A DNA stretch of 18,448 nt from Bacteroidales bacterium UBA755 (GTDB lineage: Bacteria; Bacteroidota; Bacteroidia; Bacteroidales; UBA932): contig DBKH01000072.1 in assembly GCA_002297815.1 (NCBI GenBank), positions 12,209-30,656 of the forward strand. Reading direction: 5' to 3'. The notes under the pieces were generated by a model that searched no databases, was not told the origin of the DNA, and saw only the letters and a list, made by a program, of their open reading frames with translations. Both the position numbers and the translations under genes were made by a program. Positions 1-7,350 of this stretch are shown here, piece after piece. Numbering within the stretch: position 1 is the first letter of the stretch; every line of letters starts with the position of its first letter.

Positions 1-79
1 GCACAGGGACATTGCATTTATTGATTGATTTCCAATTAGTTATCTGCCACTAGCTGATAATGAGGTGGTGACGGTAGAG
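1..79. other. Left-edge non-coding stretch after mrp
   Basis: Short region downstream of the mrp stop codon on the minus strand. I see only a weak CCAC/GTGG pairing near 47-67 and no T-rich tract that would make a convincing terminator. The neighbouring gene lies outside the window. Confidence 0.4.
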
Positions 80-1147
80 CTATTGTTCTACGGCCTGGGC
101 GAAACGACCTGCGAGATCGATGAAGGCTTGGCCATCGGGGCGGGTGGAGAGGGCTGCCGGCTCGCCTGAGTCTCCGCCTTCACGGATGCTCTGCACGATT
201 GGGATCTGGCCCAGGAGCGGAATACCGTATTTGTCGGCCATCTCCTTGCCTCCGTTCTTTCCGAAGATGTAGTACTTGTTCTGGGGAAGTTCCTCAGGTG
301 TAAACCATGCCATGTTCTCCACGAGGCCGAAGATTTTGCGGTCAATGTTCTTGTTGCGGAACATGTTCACGCCTTTTTCTACGTCCGAGAGGGCTACAGA
401 TTGAGGAGTCGTGACGATTAGCGCACCCTCCATTGGGATGTCGTTCACGAGGGAGATGTGGATGTCTCCGGTTCCCGGAGGCATGTCGATCAAAAGGAAG
501 TCCAGCACGCCCCAGCGGACTTGTAGGATCATCTGTTTGAGGGCATTGCAGGCCATCGGACCTCTCCATATGAGGGCTTGGCCTGGCTCAGCGAAATAGC
601 CTATAGACATCCATTTCACACCGTATTTCTCGATTGGATAGATCACCTCCTTGCCTTCTGCAATCTCTTCCGCTTCTGGGACAGCTCCTTCCGTGCCGGT
701 CATCAGCGGAACGGAAGGTCCGTAGACATCTGCGTCAGCGAGTCCGACTTTGTAGCCGAGACGGGCGAGGGCCACGGCCAGATTAACGGCCACGGTGGAC
801 TTTCCGACTCCTCCCTTGCCGGAGGCGATTCCGATGATGTGGCGGACATTATTTATTTCATCAAGGCCGAGATCAAGCCCGGCCTTCTTCTTCGGAGCCT
901 CTTCCTTAACAATGGTCTTTACCTCAACCTCAGTGCCTTGCGGAGCGTTGCGGATGATTGTGGCGCGTGTGCTTCCGACAAGATATTCAGTGAGAGGGTC
1001 CCGCCTTTTCGGGAAGGCGAGGGTAACTGTCACCTTATTGCCGTCAATTGAGACGGAATGAACCATTCCGAGTTCAATGATGCTTTTGTTTCCTTGGGCG
1101 GGGTGAACCACCTCGTTGAGCATATTTAATATATCCTGTTCTGTCAT
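80..1147 (-). CDS. mrp: Mrp/NBP35-family P-loop ATPase (Fe-S cluster carrier type)
   Basis: Cytoplasmic ATPase of the Mrp/ApbC family, whose members carry or help insert iron-sulfur clusters. The protein has 355 residues. Residues 1-80 form a MIP18/DUF59-like N-terminal domain. The ATPase follows, with the deviant Walker A motif GKGGVGKST at about 110-118, an ADVYGPS segment near 139-145, and the LLIDMPPGTGD motif near 218-228. The chosen ATG at 1147 lies 5 bp after the stop of the S46 peptidase gene and begins with MTEQDIL. A longer in-frame extension to 1246 would run into that gene and is unlikely. Oddity: the CxxC cluster-binding motif of E. coli Mrp is absent. The equivalent stretch reads NMAWFTPEELPQNKYY, and the whole protein has a single Cys (C200). 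From memory this is common in Bacteroidetes Mrp proteins, so the cluster role is inferred, not shown. It probably shares the promoter of the upstream peptidase gene. Confidence 0.93.
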   Translation of the reverse strand: MTEQDILNMLNEVVHPAQGNKSIIELGMVHSVSIDGNKVTVTLAFPKRRDPLTEYLVGSTRATIIRNAPQGTEVEVKTIVKEEAPKKKAGLDLGLDEINNVRHIIGIASGKGGVGKSTVAVNLAVALARLGYKVGLADADVYGPSVPLMTGTEGAVPEAEEIAEGKEVIYPIEKYGVKWMSIGYFAEPGQALIWRGPMACNALKQMILQVRWGVLDFLLIDMPPGTGDIHISLVNDIPMEGALIVTTPQSVALSDVEKGVNMFRNKNIDRKIFGLVENMAWFTPEELPQNKYYIFGKNGGKEMADKYGIPLLGQIPIVQSIREGGDSGEPAALSTRPDGQAFIDLAGRFAQAVEQ

Positions 1148-1152
1148 ATTCG

Positions 1153-3264
1153 TTATTTCACGATGTTCATTTCCTTGGTAAGGTAGCCGGCTCCACCGAA
1201 CTTGTCCACGAGGAAGAGGACGTAGCGGATGTCCACGCAGATGCATCTCTGGAGATCCGGCTCGAACATCACGTCGCTGGACATCGACTCCCAGTTGCCA
1301 TCGAAGGCTAGTCCGATTAGCTCACCATTGGCGTTCAGAACAGGGCTGCCAGAGTTGCCGCCTGTGATGTCGTTGTTCGTGAGGAAACAGCAAGGCAGGT
1401 TGCCATCAGCCATCGCGTAACGGTCGTAGTCCCTCTTGACATAGAGCTGCTTAAGCTTCTCCGGAACGATGAACTCATAGTTGTCAGGATCCTCTTTCTC
1501 CATCACACCGTAGATGGTGGAGTAGTACCTGTAGTTGAGAGCATCTTTCGGTGAATATGACTTCACGGTTCCGTAGGTGAGCCTCATTGTGAAGTTGGCA
1601 TCCGGGTACATGGCCTTGCCTTTGTTCCACTCCATTAAGCCTGCTGTGTAGGCCTTGGACGCGGCCTTAATCTTAGCCTTGGCATCCTGATTCTGCTCTC
1701 CGCGCAGTTTGGCGAACACATTCACGAGCGCTGTCGCGAACTTGTTGGCAGGATCATTGAGAGTGGCTTTCTTGCCGTCTTTTTCAATGGCTTCCTTGGC
1801 CTTGTCATAAGACGTGAATATCGTTGTTCTGAATAGCTCGTCCACGTACTTGTCGATGTCCAGTGTTGCGAAATCCTCTCCAAGGTCTGGATAGTTTTCA
1901 GGTCTTGCCTTCTCCCTATATAATTTAAGCAGAGCCGCTGTCACTTCCTTGTCAAGCGGTGCGTAGTAGTCTTCGAACACGGCTTTAAGAGCCTCGAAGC
2001 CAGCCGCTTCCGCAGTCAGACTGTCCGCTCCTGATTTCAGGCTTCTGTTCCTGCCTCCTAAGTAAGCGCTTGAGAGATTGACCAACTCCGTTCTGAAGAT
2101 GGTCTCGCTCAGAAGTTTCACATCGAAATCCGTCTGCTCATTGGCCTTAATCCCAGCAGCAATGTCTGCGATTGCCGTTCCGTAAAGCTCGGAGCGCTTC
2201 TTGCTCTTGTCAACCCATTTCTGGAAACGAGCCTCCTTGTCGTGCTCCTTCTCGATGATATTCAAGTCTTTGAAAGCCTTCTTTTCTCCGATCCACTTCT
2301 TCCAACCATTGGCTGAACTAGCATATTTGTTGGCATATTTCAGCCTGATTGAAGGATCTTTCTCCATCCATTTCCACATGATGTCCTGACGAAGGGTTCT
2401 GGCCTCAATTGCGATGTCGTTTAGGGCCAGCATGTGGTTCAACTGTGCCTCTGTCTGGTACCTCTGGGTGCGACCAGGGTAGCCCATGATCATCGTGTAG
2501 TCACCCTCATTGATGCCTTTTAGGGAAATTTTCAGCGACTGCTTCGGCACATAAGGGACATTGTCTTCTGAATATTCAGCCGGCTCGTTGTCTTTCCCTG
2601 CATAGACCCTAAACATCGAGAAATCGCCCGTGTGGCGAGGCCACATCCAGTTGTCGGTCTCTCCACCGAACTTTCCGATGGATGCCGGTGGGGCTCCTAC
2701 GAAACGGATGTCCTTGAACACCTTATATACAATTATGTAGTGGACATTGTTGTTGTAGAAAGAGGTGAGTTCCACTTCGCACCCAGGATTCTGTTCCTCG
2801 GATGCCTTGACGAGAGCCTCTCTGATAGCCTTCCTCTCCTCATCGGATTTAGCACCTTCAATCGCATCAGTGACATCGCTCATGTTCACAAGGAATGTCA
2901 CAGAAAGACCCGGTACCGGAATTTCCTCTCGGCTGTTCATAGCCCAAAATCCGTTCTCAAGATAGTTGTGCTCATCGCTTGAGAGCTGCTGGATGCTGCT
3001 GTAGCCGCAGTGGTGGTTGGTTACTAGCAGTCCTTTATCCGAAATCATCTCTCCCGTGCAACCTCCACCGAAAATGACGATTGCATCCTTGAGCGAAGAA
3101 TGATTCACACTGTAGATCTGGTCTGGAGTTAACCTGCAACCAAGGTCTTTCATTGCATCTGCATTGAGTTTCTGGAGGAGTGGAAGCATCCACATTCCCT
3201 CGTCTGCCATCGCGCTGAATCCGACCATAAAGGTAGCTGCGATGGATACAAAAAATTTCCTCAT
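1153..3264 (-). CDS. S46 family dipeptidyl-peptidase, DPP7-like
   Basis: Secreted serine exopeptidase that removes dipeptides from the N-terminus of oligopeptides in the periplasm. Such enzymes let amino-acid-fermenting Bacteroidetes use peptides. It has 703 residues, normal for S46 (about 700-720). Residues 1-20 are a signal peptide with a likely AMA-DEG cleavage site. The triad is visible: H85 in TNHHCGY, D214 in WPRHTGDFSMF, and S638 in TGGNSGSPV. The substrate N-terminus site residues N205 and W206 are in TDNWMW. The residue 18 positions after the catalytic Ser is Gly (G656 in LAFDGNWE). In P. gingivalis this position is Gly in DPP7 (hydrophobic P1) and Arg in DPP11 (acidic P1), so DPP7-like specificity is predicted. 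It is the first gene of an operon with mrp and has a Bacteroidetes-type promoter at 3311-3341. Family assignment is firm; specificity is an inference from one residue and its surroundings. Confidence 0.95.
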   Translation of the reverse strand: MRKFFVSIAATFMVGFSAMADEGMWMLPLLQKLNADAMKDLGCRLTPDQIYSVNHSSLKDAIVIFGGGCTGEMISDKGLLVTNHHCGYSSIQQLSSDEHNYLENGFWAMNSREEIPVPGLSVTFLVNMSDVTDAIEGAKSDEERKAIREALVKASEEQNPGCEVELTSFYNNNVHYIIVYKVFKDIRFVGAPPASIGKFGGETDNWMWPRHTGDFSMFRVYAGKDNEPAEYSEDNVPYVPKQSLKISLKGINEGDYTMIMGYPGRTQRYQTEAQLNHMLALNDIAIEARTLRQDIMWKWMEKDPSIRLKYANKYASSANGWKKWIGEKKAFKDLNIIEKEHDKEARFQKWVDKSKKRSELYGTAIADIAAGIKANEQTDFDVKLLSETIFRTELVNLSSAYLGGRNRSLKSGADSLTAEAAGFEALKAVFEDYYAPLDKEVTAALLKLYREKARPENYPDLGEDFATLDIDKYVDELFRTTIFTSYDKAKEAIEKDGKKATLNDPANKFATALVNVFAKLRGEQNQDAKAKIKAASKAYTAGLMEWNKGKAMYPDANFTMRLTYGTVKSYSPKDALNYRYYSTIYGVMEKEDPDNYEFIVPEKLKQLYVKRDYDRYAMADGNLPCCFLTNNDITGGNSGSPVLNANGELIGLAFDGNWESMSSDVMFEPDLQRCICVDIRYVLFLVDKFGGAGYLTKEMNIVK

Positions 3265-3310
3265 TGTATCACTTATTTTAAATTAGCCATTTTCCTTCGG
3301 AAATATCCAA

Positions 3311-3341
3311 CAAAATTAGCCATTTCCCGTTTAAACTCAAA
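3311..3341 (-). promoter_or_regulatory. Bacteroidetes-type promoter for the S46 peptidase-mrp operon
   Basis: Read on the minus strand, a TTTG box (3338-3341) is followed after 19 bp by TAATTTTG (3311-3318). This fits the known Bacteroidetes consensus TTTG-N19-21-TAnnTTTG. The start codon at 3264 is 47 bp downstream of the -7 box. Confidence 0.65.
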
Positions 3342-3349
3342 TTTCTGAT

Positions 3350-3357
3350 TATATTTG
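3350..3357 (+). promoter_or_regulatory. Possible -7 box for rnhB
   Basis: TATATTTG matches TAnnTTTG on the plus strand, 131 bp upstream of the rnhB start. No good TTTG lies at the expected distance; a TTTA is found 16 bp upstream. If used, the leader RNA would contain the hairpin at 3389-3447. Confidence 0.3.
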
Positions 3358-3388
3358 TTAATTTCCGGTGGTGTTGGAATGGGGTTGA

Positions 3389-3447
3389 CCATCGGTCGCT
3401 GAGCCTGTCGAAGTGACCAGCGCTTCGACAGGCTCAGCGACCGATGG
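3389..3447. repeat. Perfect 25-bp inverted repeat (REP-like hairpin)
   Basis: Two perfectly complementary 25-nt arms (3389-3413 and 3423-3447) flank a 9-nt loop. The core is GGTCGCTGAGCCTGTCGAAG and its complement. From memory, this GC-rich word turns up as dispersed intergenic hairpins in many unrelated bacteria. It lies between divergent genes, so it is not in a normal terminator position, and no T-tract follows. It may be a mobile REP/MITE-like element or an RNA structure in the rnhB leader. Confidence 0.8.
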
Positions 3448-3487
3448 AGTCAGATGCAAGTTATTGTTCACCGGTGAGATCTGATTT

Positions 3488-4123
3488 ATGAATATGTCGA
3501 AAGAAATACGTTTGCTGCCTTATCTGGAGGCGGGCCGCATCGAGGCTGGCTGCGATGAGGCCGGAAGAGGGCCGCTAGCAGGGCCAGTTTATGCTGCGGC
3601 TGTCATTCTGCCACGGGATTTTCATCATCCGCTGCTGAATGATTCCAAGAAGATGAGCGAGAAATCAAGGGAAATGTTGAGACCTATAATAGAACGGGAA
3701 GCCATCGCGTGGGCTGTGGAGGCGGTGAGTCCTGCGGAAATTGATGAACTGAATATTCTTTGGGCCTCGGTCACGGGGATGCAACGCGCAGTAAGAAGGC
3801 TGTCACCAAAACCTGACTTCTTGCTGATAGACGGCAACCGTTTTCGACCTTTTGATGAATATGGTTTTGATTCTTATCGTACTGTGGTTCATGGTGATGC
3901 AACATATTCATCAATTGCGGCAGCATCGGTTTTGGCAAAGACATGGAGGGACGAGAAGATGCGTGAATTGGCTAAAGAGTTCCCAGAATATGGTTGGGAC
4001 AGAAATATGGGTTATCCAACTAAAGAGCACATCGAAGCTATCAGAAAATTCGGACTGACCCCTTGGCACAGACGTTCGTTCCATCCTAAGGAACTGGAAC
4101 CTACCCTATTCTCCAGACTTTAG
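3488..4123 (+). CDS. rnhB: Ribonuclease HII
   Basis: Cytoplasmic endonuclease that cuts the RNA strand of RNA-DNA hybrids and starts removal of single ribonucleotides from DNA. It has 211 residues, normal for RNase HII. The metal-binding DEDD set is visible: D23 and E24 in CDEAGRGPLAGPV, D115 in LLIDGN, and D137 in HGDATYSSIAAASVLAK. The C-terminal GYPTKEHIEAIRKFGLTPWH segment is also typical of the family. The position before the GD pair is His where Lys is usual. Translation may start at M1 (3488) or at M3 (3494); there is only a weak GGTGAG upstream. Its 3' end overlaps that of the convergent XRE-type gene by 18 bp (4106-4123). Confidence 0.96.
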   Translation: MNMSKEIRLLPYLEAGRIEAGCDEAGRGPLAGPVYAAAVILPRDFHHPLLNDSKKMSEKSREMLRPIIEREAIAWAVEAVSPAEIDELNILWASVTGMQRAVRRLSPKPDFLLIDGNRFRPFDEYGFDSYRTVVHGDATYSSIAAASVLAKTWRDEKMRELAKEFPEYGWDRNMGYPTKEHIEAIRKFGLTPWHRRSFHPKELEPTLFSRL

Positions 4124-4531
4124 CTTAAGCTCCTCTTCGTAACGGCAGATAAGTTTTCTGTTTATGCTGATGATTTCGTCCTTGTCTTTGATTTTCTCTG
4201 TAAGGCGTTCGATTTCCTCTCTGAGCATGGAAATCTCCTTGATGTAACCCTCCTCCAGAACCCTGAATTTTTTGTCGTAGTTTTCTTTGATGTCATTCAA
4301 TCCAACCGACAAAGAACTAATCGGTTCGAATCCGTTCACAAGCTCTGCGACCGAGGTTCCGGTCTTCTCAGCGAATTTCTCTACATGCTCGTTCAAGATT
4401 CTTGTCTTTCCTTTCTCAAGCTTCCTATAGGCGTTAAGAGAGATTTCCAAACGACGCGCCATCTCAGTCTGTGAAAGGCCGAGTTCATTCCTTTTCTTCT
4501 CAAGGTTGCTTTTTATCGTAGCGTCGTCCAT
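4106..4531 (-). CDS. XRE-family transcriptional regulator with coiled-coil tail
   Basis: Predicted cytoplasmic DNA-binding protein of 141 residues. Residues 7-62 form a Cro/C1-type helix-turn-helix (LGLSQTEMARRLEIS, then AYRKLEKGKTRI). Residues 78-137 are rich in heptad-like Leu/Ile, Glu and Lys and should form a coiled coil, probably for dimerisation. There is no enzymatic or phage-repressor cleavage domain. A -7-like TAATTTTG lies at 4568-4575 on the same strand. Just upstream sit two tandem AACC-N3-GGTT palindromes (4601-4640), which are candidate binding sites for this protein. The gene is divergent from the small gene at 4649 and convergent with rnhB, which it overlaps by 18 bp. Its targets are unknown. 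It is not obviously part of a toxin-antitoxin pair: the divergent neighbour does not resemble a known toxin. Confidence 0.88.
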   Translation of the reverse strand: MDDATIKSNLEKKRNELGLSQTEMARRLEISLNAYRKLEKGKTRILNEHVEKFAEKTGTSVAELVNGFEPISSLSVGLNDIKENYDKKFRVLEEGYIKEISMLREEIERLTEKIKDKDEIISINRKLICRYEEELKLKSGE

Positions 4532-4567
4532 TGATTCCGTGTTGGTGTTCTATAATGATACCAATCA

Positions 4568-4575
4568 CAAAATTA
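4568..4575 (-). promoter_or_regulatory. Possible -7 box for the XRE-type gene
   Basis: On the minus strand this reads TAATTTTG, a match to TAnnTTTG, 37 bp upstream of the start codon at 4531. The -33 box is poor: only TTTC at 23 bp distance. An upstream-bound activator could make up for this. Confidence 0.4.
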
Positions 4576-4600
4576 TCCAAAAGAAGAATCTTTGTTTTGA

Positions 4601-4640
4601 AACCGTAGGTTGTAAAAAGCAACCGTTGGTTATAAAAAAC
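4601..4640. promoter_or_regulatory. Two tandem 20-bp repeats, each with an AACC-N3-GGTT palindrome
   Basis: 4601-4620 and 4621-4640 are directly adjacent copies matching at 17 of 20 positions. Each starts with a palindrome, AACCgtaGGTT and AACCgttGGTT, followed by an A-rich run. The 20-bp period puts both palindromes on about the same face of the helix. They lie between the divergent XRE-type gene and the small gene at 4649. This is what a dimer-binding regulator's double operator looks like; binding by the neighbouring XRE protein is an inference. Confidence 0.55.
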
Positions 4641-4648
4641 ATATAGAA

Positions 4649-4957
4649 ATGATAAAAAACAGAAATTATTTGGTATTTACCCCCAGCGTTTGGCCACCAA
4701 TTGTTGTTTTATCGGAGGGAAGTTCTGTTCTTTGCGAAAACACGTTGTCTATGGATTGTATGAAAAAAGAGTACGCTGCTTTCGAGCGAGCGATGGATGA
4801 AGAGAAGCTTTATCGGGAAATTTCGGATTATGTAGGAATATGTGCGTTGATCGATGCTGATCCGATCCGATTGGATAGGATTCTCTATGAGGAACTGGGG
4901 TGGCATGGGCAGGATTTAGTGGATTACTATTGCCGCTGCGAGAATATTCATCAATAA
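4649..4957 (+). CDS. Small hypothetical protein
   Basis: I do not recognise a named family. The longest reading is 102 residues. The C-terminal part is well-behaved coding sequence, acidic and helical: a FERAMDEEKLYREISDYV segment, then ADPIRLDRILYEELGWHGQDLVDYY. That pattern resembles a small conserved Bacteroidales protein of unknown function (from memory). The first 34 residues look less like protein, and the real start may be the ATG at 4751 or 4760, giving 68 or 65 residues. There is no signal peptide, membrane segment or catalytic motif. It is transcribed away from the XRE-type gene across the tandem palindromes, so it may be that regulator's target. Confidence 0.6.
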   Translation: MIKNRNYLVFTPSVWPPIVVLSEGSSVLCENTLSMDCMKKEYAAFERAMDEEKLYREISDYVGICALIDADPIRLDRILYEELGWHGQDLVDYYCRCENIHQ

Positions 4958-4972
4958 AGATTGGTGAATAGT

Positions 4973-5004
4973 GTTGTTATTGGGACTTTTTTTTATTAGA
5001 TTTG
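4973..5004 (+). promoter_or_regulatory. Possible promoter for the EF-G2-like gene
   Basis: TAGATTTG at 4997-5004 matches TAnnTTTG. A GTTG at 4973-4976 stands 20 bp upstream as a weak -33 box. Use of this promoter would give a leader of about 105 nt before the ATG at 5115. Confidence 0.4.
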
Positions 5005-5035
5005 CCTTTCGGTGAATTTGTGTGGCAGGTCTAAG

Positions 5036-5053
5036 GATAAATCGATTTTTATC
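5036..5053. promoter_or_regulatory. Inverted repeat in the EF-G2-like leader
   Basis: GATAAA and TTTATC arms flank a 6-nt centre. It lies between the possible promoter and the start codon. It could be an operator or part of a leader structure; the arms are short, so chance is possible. Confidence 0.2.
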
Positions 5054-5114
5054 ACTGTGTTCCCTATAATGCTTTTTTTACCAACAAAGATTTCATAATT
5101 AATAACTTATAGTA

Positions 5115-7271
5115 ATGAAAGAATATTCTACTAAAGACATCCGCAATGTGGTTCTGATTGGTAGCGCCAAGTCAGGTAAGACCACATTGTCTGAAGCCAT
5201 GCTCTTTGAGGGCAAGGTGATCGCCAGAAGAGGCACGGTCGAGGACAAGAACACTGTTTCCGACAATGAGGAAATCGAAAAGCTTAACCAGAGATCGATC
5301 TTTGCGACTCCGCTTTACGCTGAGTTCATGAACACTAAGTTCAACGTGATTGATGCTCCGGGTTCCGATGACTTCATCGGAGGCGCTGTGTCAGCCTTCA
5401 AGGTCTGTGAAAACGGTATTCTTGTCATCAACGCACAACAGGGCGTCGAGGTGGGCACAGACATCTTCGCGCGTTATGCTGAGCAGTACAAATTGCCTCT
5501 CATTGTTGCTGTCAATCAGCTTGATTCAGAGAAAGCTGACTGGGAAAAGACCCTTTCAGAGATGAAGGAGACTTTCGGCCACAAACCTATCGTGGTTCAA
5601 TTCCCGGTTAATCCTGGTACTTCTTTCGATGGCTTTATTGACGTGCTTAAGATGAAGTATTATCATTTCAAGGACGACAATGGAACCCGTGAGGATCTTG
5701 AAATTCCGGCAAACCTTATGGATGAGGCTGAGACTCTCCGTCAGGAGCTTATCGAGAAAGCCGCTGAGTTTGACGACACTCTCATGGAGAGATTCTTCGA
5801 GAACGGTTCGCTTACCGAGGACGAGATTCGCGAAGGTCTTGGTAAGGGAATCCGCCAAGGCGGTGTACTTCCTATTTTCTGCCTCTCTGCCAAGAAGGAC
5901 ATCGGTGTGAAGAGACTCATGGAGTTCACAATCAAGACTGCCATCTCTCCAACCGAGACAAAGTCAACCACGAAAGATGGGAATGTGGTTGAGTGCAACG
6001 TTGCTGGGCCTACTTCCATATTCATTTACAAGACAGATGTTGAGCCGCATCTCGGTGAAGTTTCCTATTTCAAGGTCATGTCAGGTCATCTGACAGAAGG
6101 TATGGATCTTGAGAATCCAGAGACAGGGGACAAGGAAAGGCTTTCAGCAATCTATGCAGTAGCTGGTGCCAAAAAGGAGAAGGTTACTGGTTTGCAGGCA
6201 GGAGACATTGGCTGTACCGTAAAACTTCGTGCCGGAAAGACCAATGTTACCCTTTCTCAGATTGGTTCTGGCATTGCTTACGAACACATTGTGTTCCCTG
6301 CTTCCAAGTATCGCTGCGCAATCAAGGCTGAGTCTCAGAACGATGAGACCAAGCTTGGGGAGGCCCTTTCAAAGATTTCCGCTCAGGATCCTACAATCAT
6401 CGTTGAATATTCTAAAGAGCTTAAGCAGACCATCCTCAGTGGACAGGGTGAGCAGCACATCAATGTCTGCAAGTGGCGTCTTGAGAACGAATTCGGTGTG
6501 AAGGTTGTTCTGTTTGCTCCGAAGATTCCTTATCGCGAGACCATTACAAAGATAGCCACTGCCACTTATCGTCACAAGAAGCAGTCTGGTGGTGCCGGAC
6601 AGTTTGGTGAGGTTTCTATCCTCATCTGTCCTATTGTTGAAGGCGTTCCGTTCACGAACAAATTCAAGATTGACGGAAAGGAAGTTGTCCTCAATGTTAA
6701 GGCTAAAGAGGAGTTTGACCTCGAATGGGGCGGAAGGCTTGAATTCTACAACTGTGTTGTCGGTGGAGCTATTGATGCTCGCTTTATGCCGGCCATCCTC
6801 AAGGGTATAAACGATAAGATGACGGAAGGTCCTCTTACAGGTTCATACGCCCGTGACATCAGAGTCTTTGTCTATGACGGTAAGATGCACCCAGTTGATT
6901 CCAATGAAATCTCCTTCATCCTCGCTGCGCGTAATGCTTTCAAGGAGGCTTTCCGCAACGCTGGACCGAAGATCATGGAACCAATCTACAACGTGGAAAT
7001 CTTGACCCCTGCCGATTACATGGGAGCTTGCATGTCTGACCTTCAGAACAAGAGAGCCCTCATCGAAGGTATGAGTTCAGACAAGGGATTCTCGGTTCTC
7101 AAGGCACGCGTTCCGCTCGCTGAGCTTTACCGCTACTCTACAACCTTGAGTTCTCTGACTTCAGGAGCTGCGACATTTACCATGACCTTCGCTGATTATC
7201 AGCCTGTTCCTGCGGATGTTCAGACCAAGCTTCTTGCTGAGTACGCTGCTCAGGAAAAGGAAGAGGAGTAA
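5115..7271 (+). CDS. fusA2: EF-G paralogue (EF-G2-like translation factor)
   Basis: Ribosomal translocation factor paralogue, 718 residues with all five EF-G domains. The G domain has a P-loop GSAKSGKT (16-23), an NQLD at 134-137 in place of NKxD, and LSAK near 258. The G3 motif reads DAPGSDDF (80-87): the His of canonical DTPGHVDF, needed for GTP hydrolysis, is Ser84. Switch I is also diverged, near 49-66. Domain IV keeps KKQSGGAGQFGEV (488-500) but appears to carry extra residues at about 515-540 before the LEFYNCVVGGAI segment. Domain V is typical (ADYMGACMSDL). From memory, Bacteroides thetaiotaomicron EF-G2 translocates without hydrolysing GTP, accumulates during carbon starvation, and has a unique 26-residue region; this protein looks like its orthologue. 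It is a single-gene unit with a possible promoter at 4973-5004 and a terminator-like hairpin after the stop. Confidence 0.9.
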   Translation: MKEYSTKDIRNVVLIGSAKSGKTTLSEAMLFEGKVIARRGTVEDKNTVSDNEEIEKLNQRSIFATPLYAEFMNTKFNVIDAPGSDDFIGGAVSAFKVCENGILVINAQQGVEVGTDIFARYAEQYKLPLIVAVNQLDSEKADWEKTLSEMKETFGHKPIVVQFPVNPGTSFDGFIDVLKMKYYHFKDDNGTREDLEIPANLMDEAETLRQELIEKAAEFDDTLMERFFENGSLTEDEIREGLGKGIRQGGVLPIFCLSAKKDIGVKRLMEFTIKTAISPTETKSTTKDGNVVECNVAGPTSIFIYKTDVEPHLGEVSYFKVMSGHLTEGMDLENPETGDKERLSAIYAVAGAKKEKVTGLQAGDIGCTVKLRAGKTNVTLSQIGSGIAYEHIVFPASKYRCAIKAESQNDETKLGEALSKISAQDPTIIVEYSKELKQTILSGQGEQHINVCKWRLENEFGVKVVLFAPKIPYRETITKIATATYRHKKQSGGAGQFGEVSILICPIVEGVPFTNKFKIDGKEVVLNVKAKEEFDLEWGGRLEFYNCVVGGAIDARFMPAILKGINDKMTEGPLTGSYARDIRVFVYDGKMHPVDSNEISFILAARNAFKEAFRNAGPKIMEPIYNVEILTPADYMGACMSDLQNKRALIEGMSSDKGFSVLKARVPLAELYRYSTTLSSLTSGAATFTMTFADYQPVPADVQTKLLAEYAAQEKEEE

Positions 7272-7310
7272 TACCCTAGACCTTTATGGTCAATATTCAA
7301 GAATAGTCAG

Positions 7311-7350
7311 TCCTCCTTTCCGGTATCATTGCCGGGAGGAGGATTATTTA
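7311..7350 (+). terminator. Hairpin with T-rich tail after the EF-G2-like gene
   Basis: TCCTCCTTTCCGG (7311-7323) can pair with CCGGGAGGAGGA (7332-7343) with one bulge and G-U wobble, followed by TTATTTA. It looks like a Rho-independent terminator. It ends only about 10-17 bp before the next start codon, and its 3' arm holds GGAGGAGG, so it may also shape the leader of the next gene. Confidence 0.55.

Noticed and set aside
578..1051. Plus-strand open frame of 157 codons
   Set aside because: It is antisense to the mrp ATPase and DUF59 regions, which are clearly coding on the minus strand.
1148..1246. 33-residue N-terminal extension of Mrp
   Set aside because: It would overlap the end of the S46 peptidase gene; the ATG at 1147, 5 bp after that gene's stop, gives a standard DUF59 start.
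4106..4957. Toxin-antitoxin module formed by the XRE-type gene and the small gene
   Set aside because: The genes are divergent rather than in tandem, and the small protein shows no RelE, HigB, HipA or other toxin pattern.
4952..4994. CAATAA/TTATTG arms followed by eight T as a terminator for the small gene
   Set aside because: The stem is only 6 A-T-rich pairs with a 19-nt loop, and GGGAC stands between it and the T run, so it is too weak to call.
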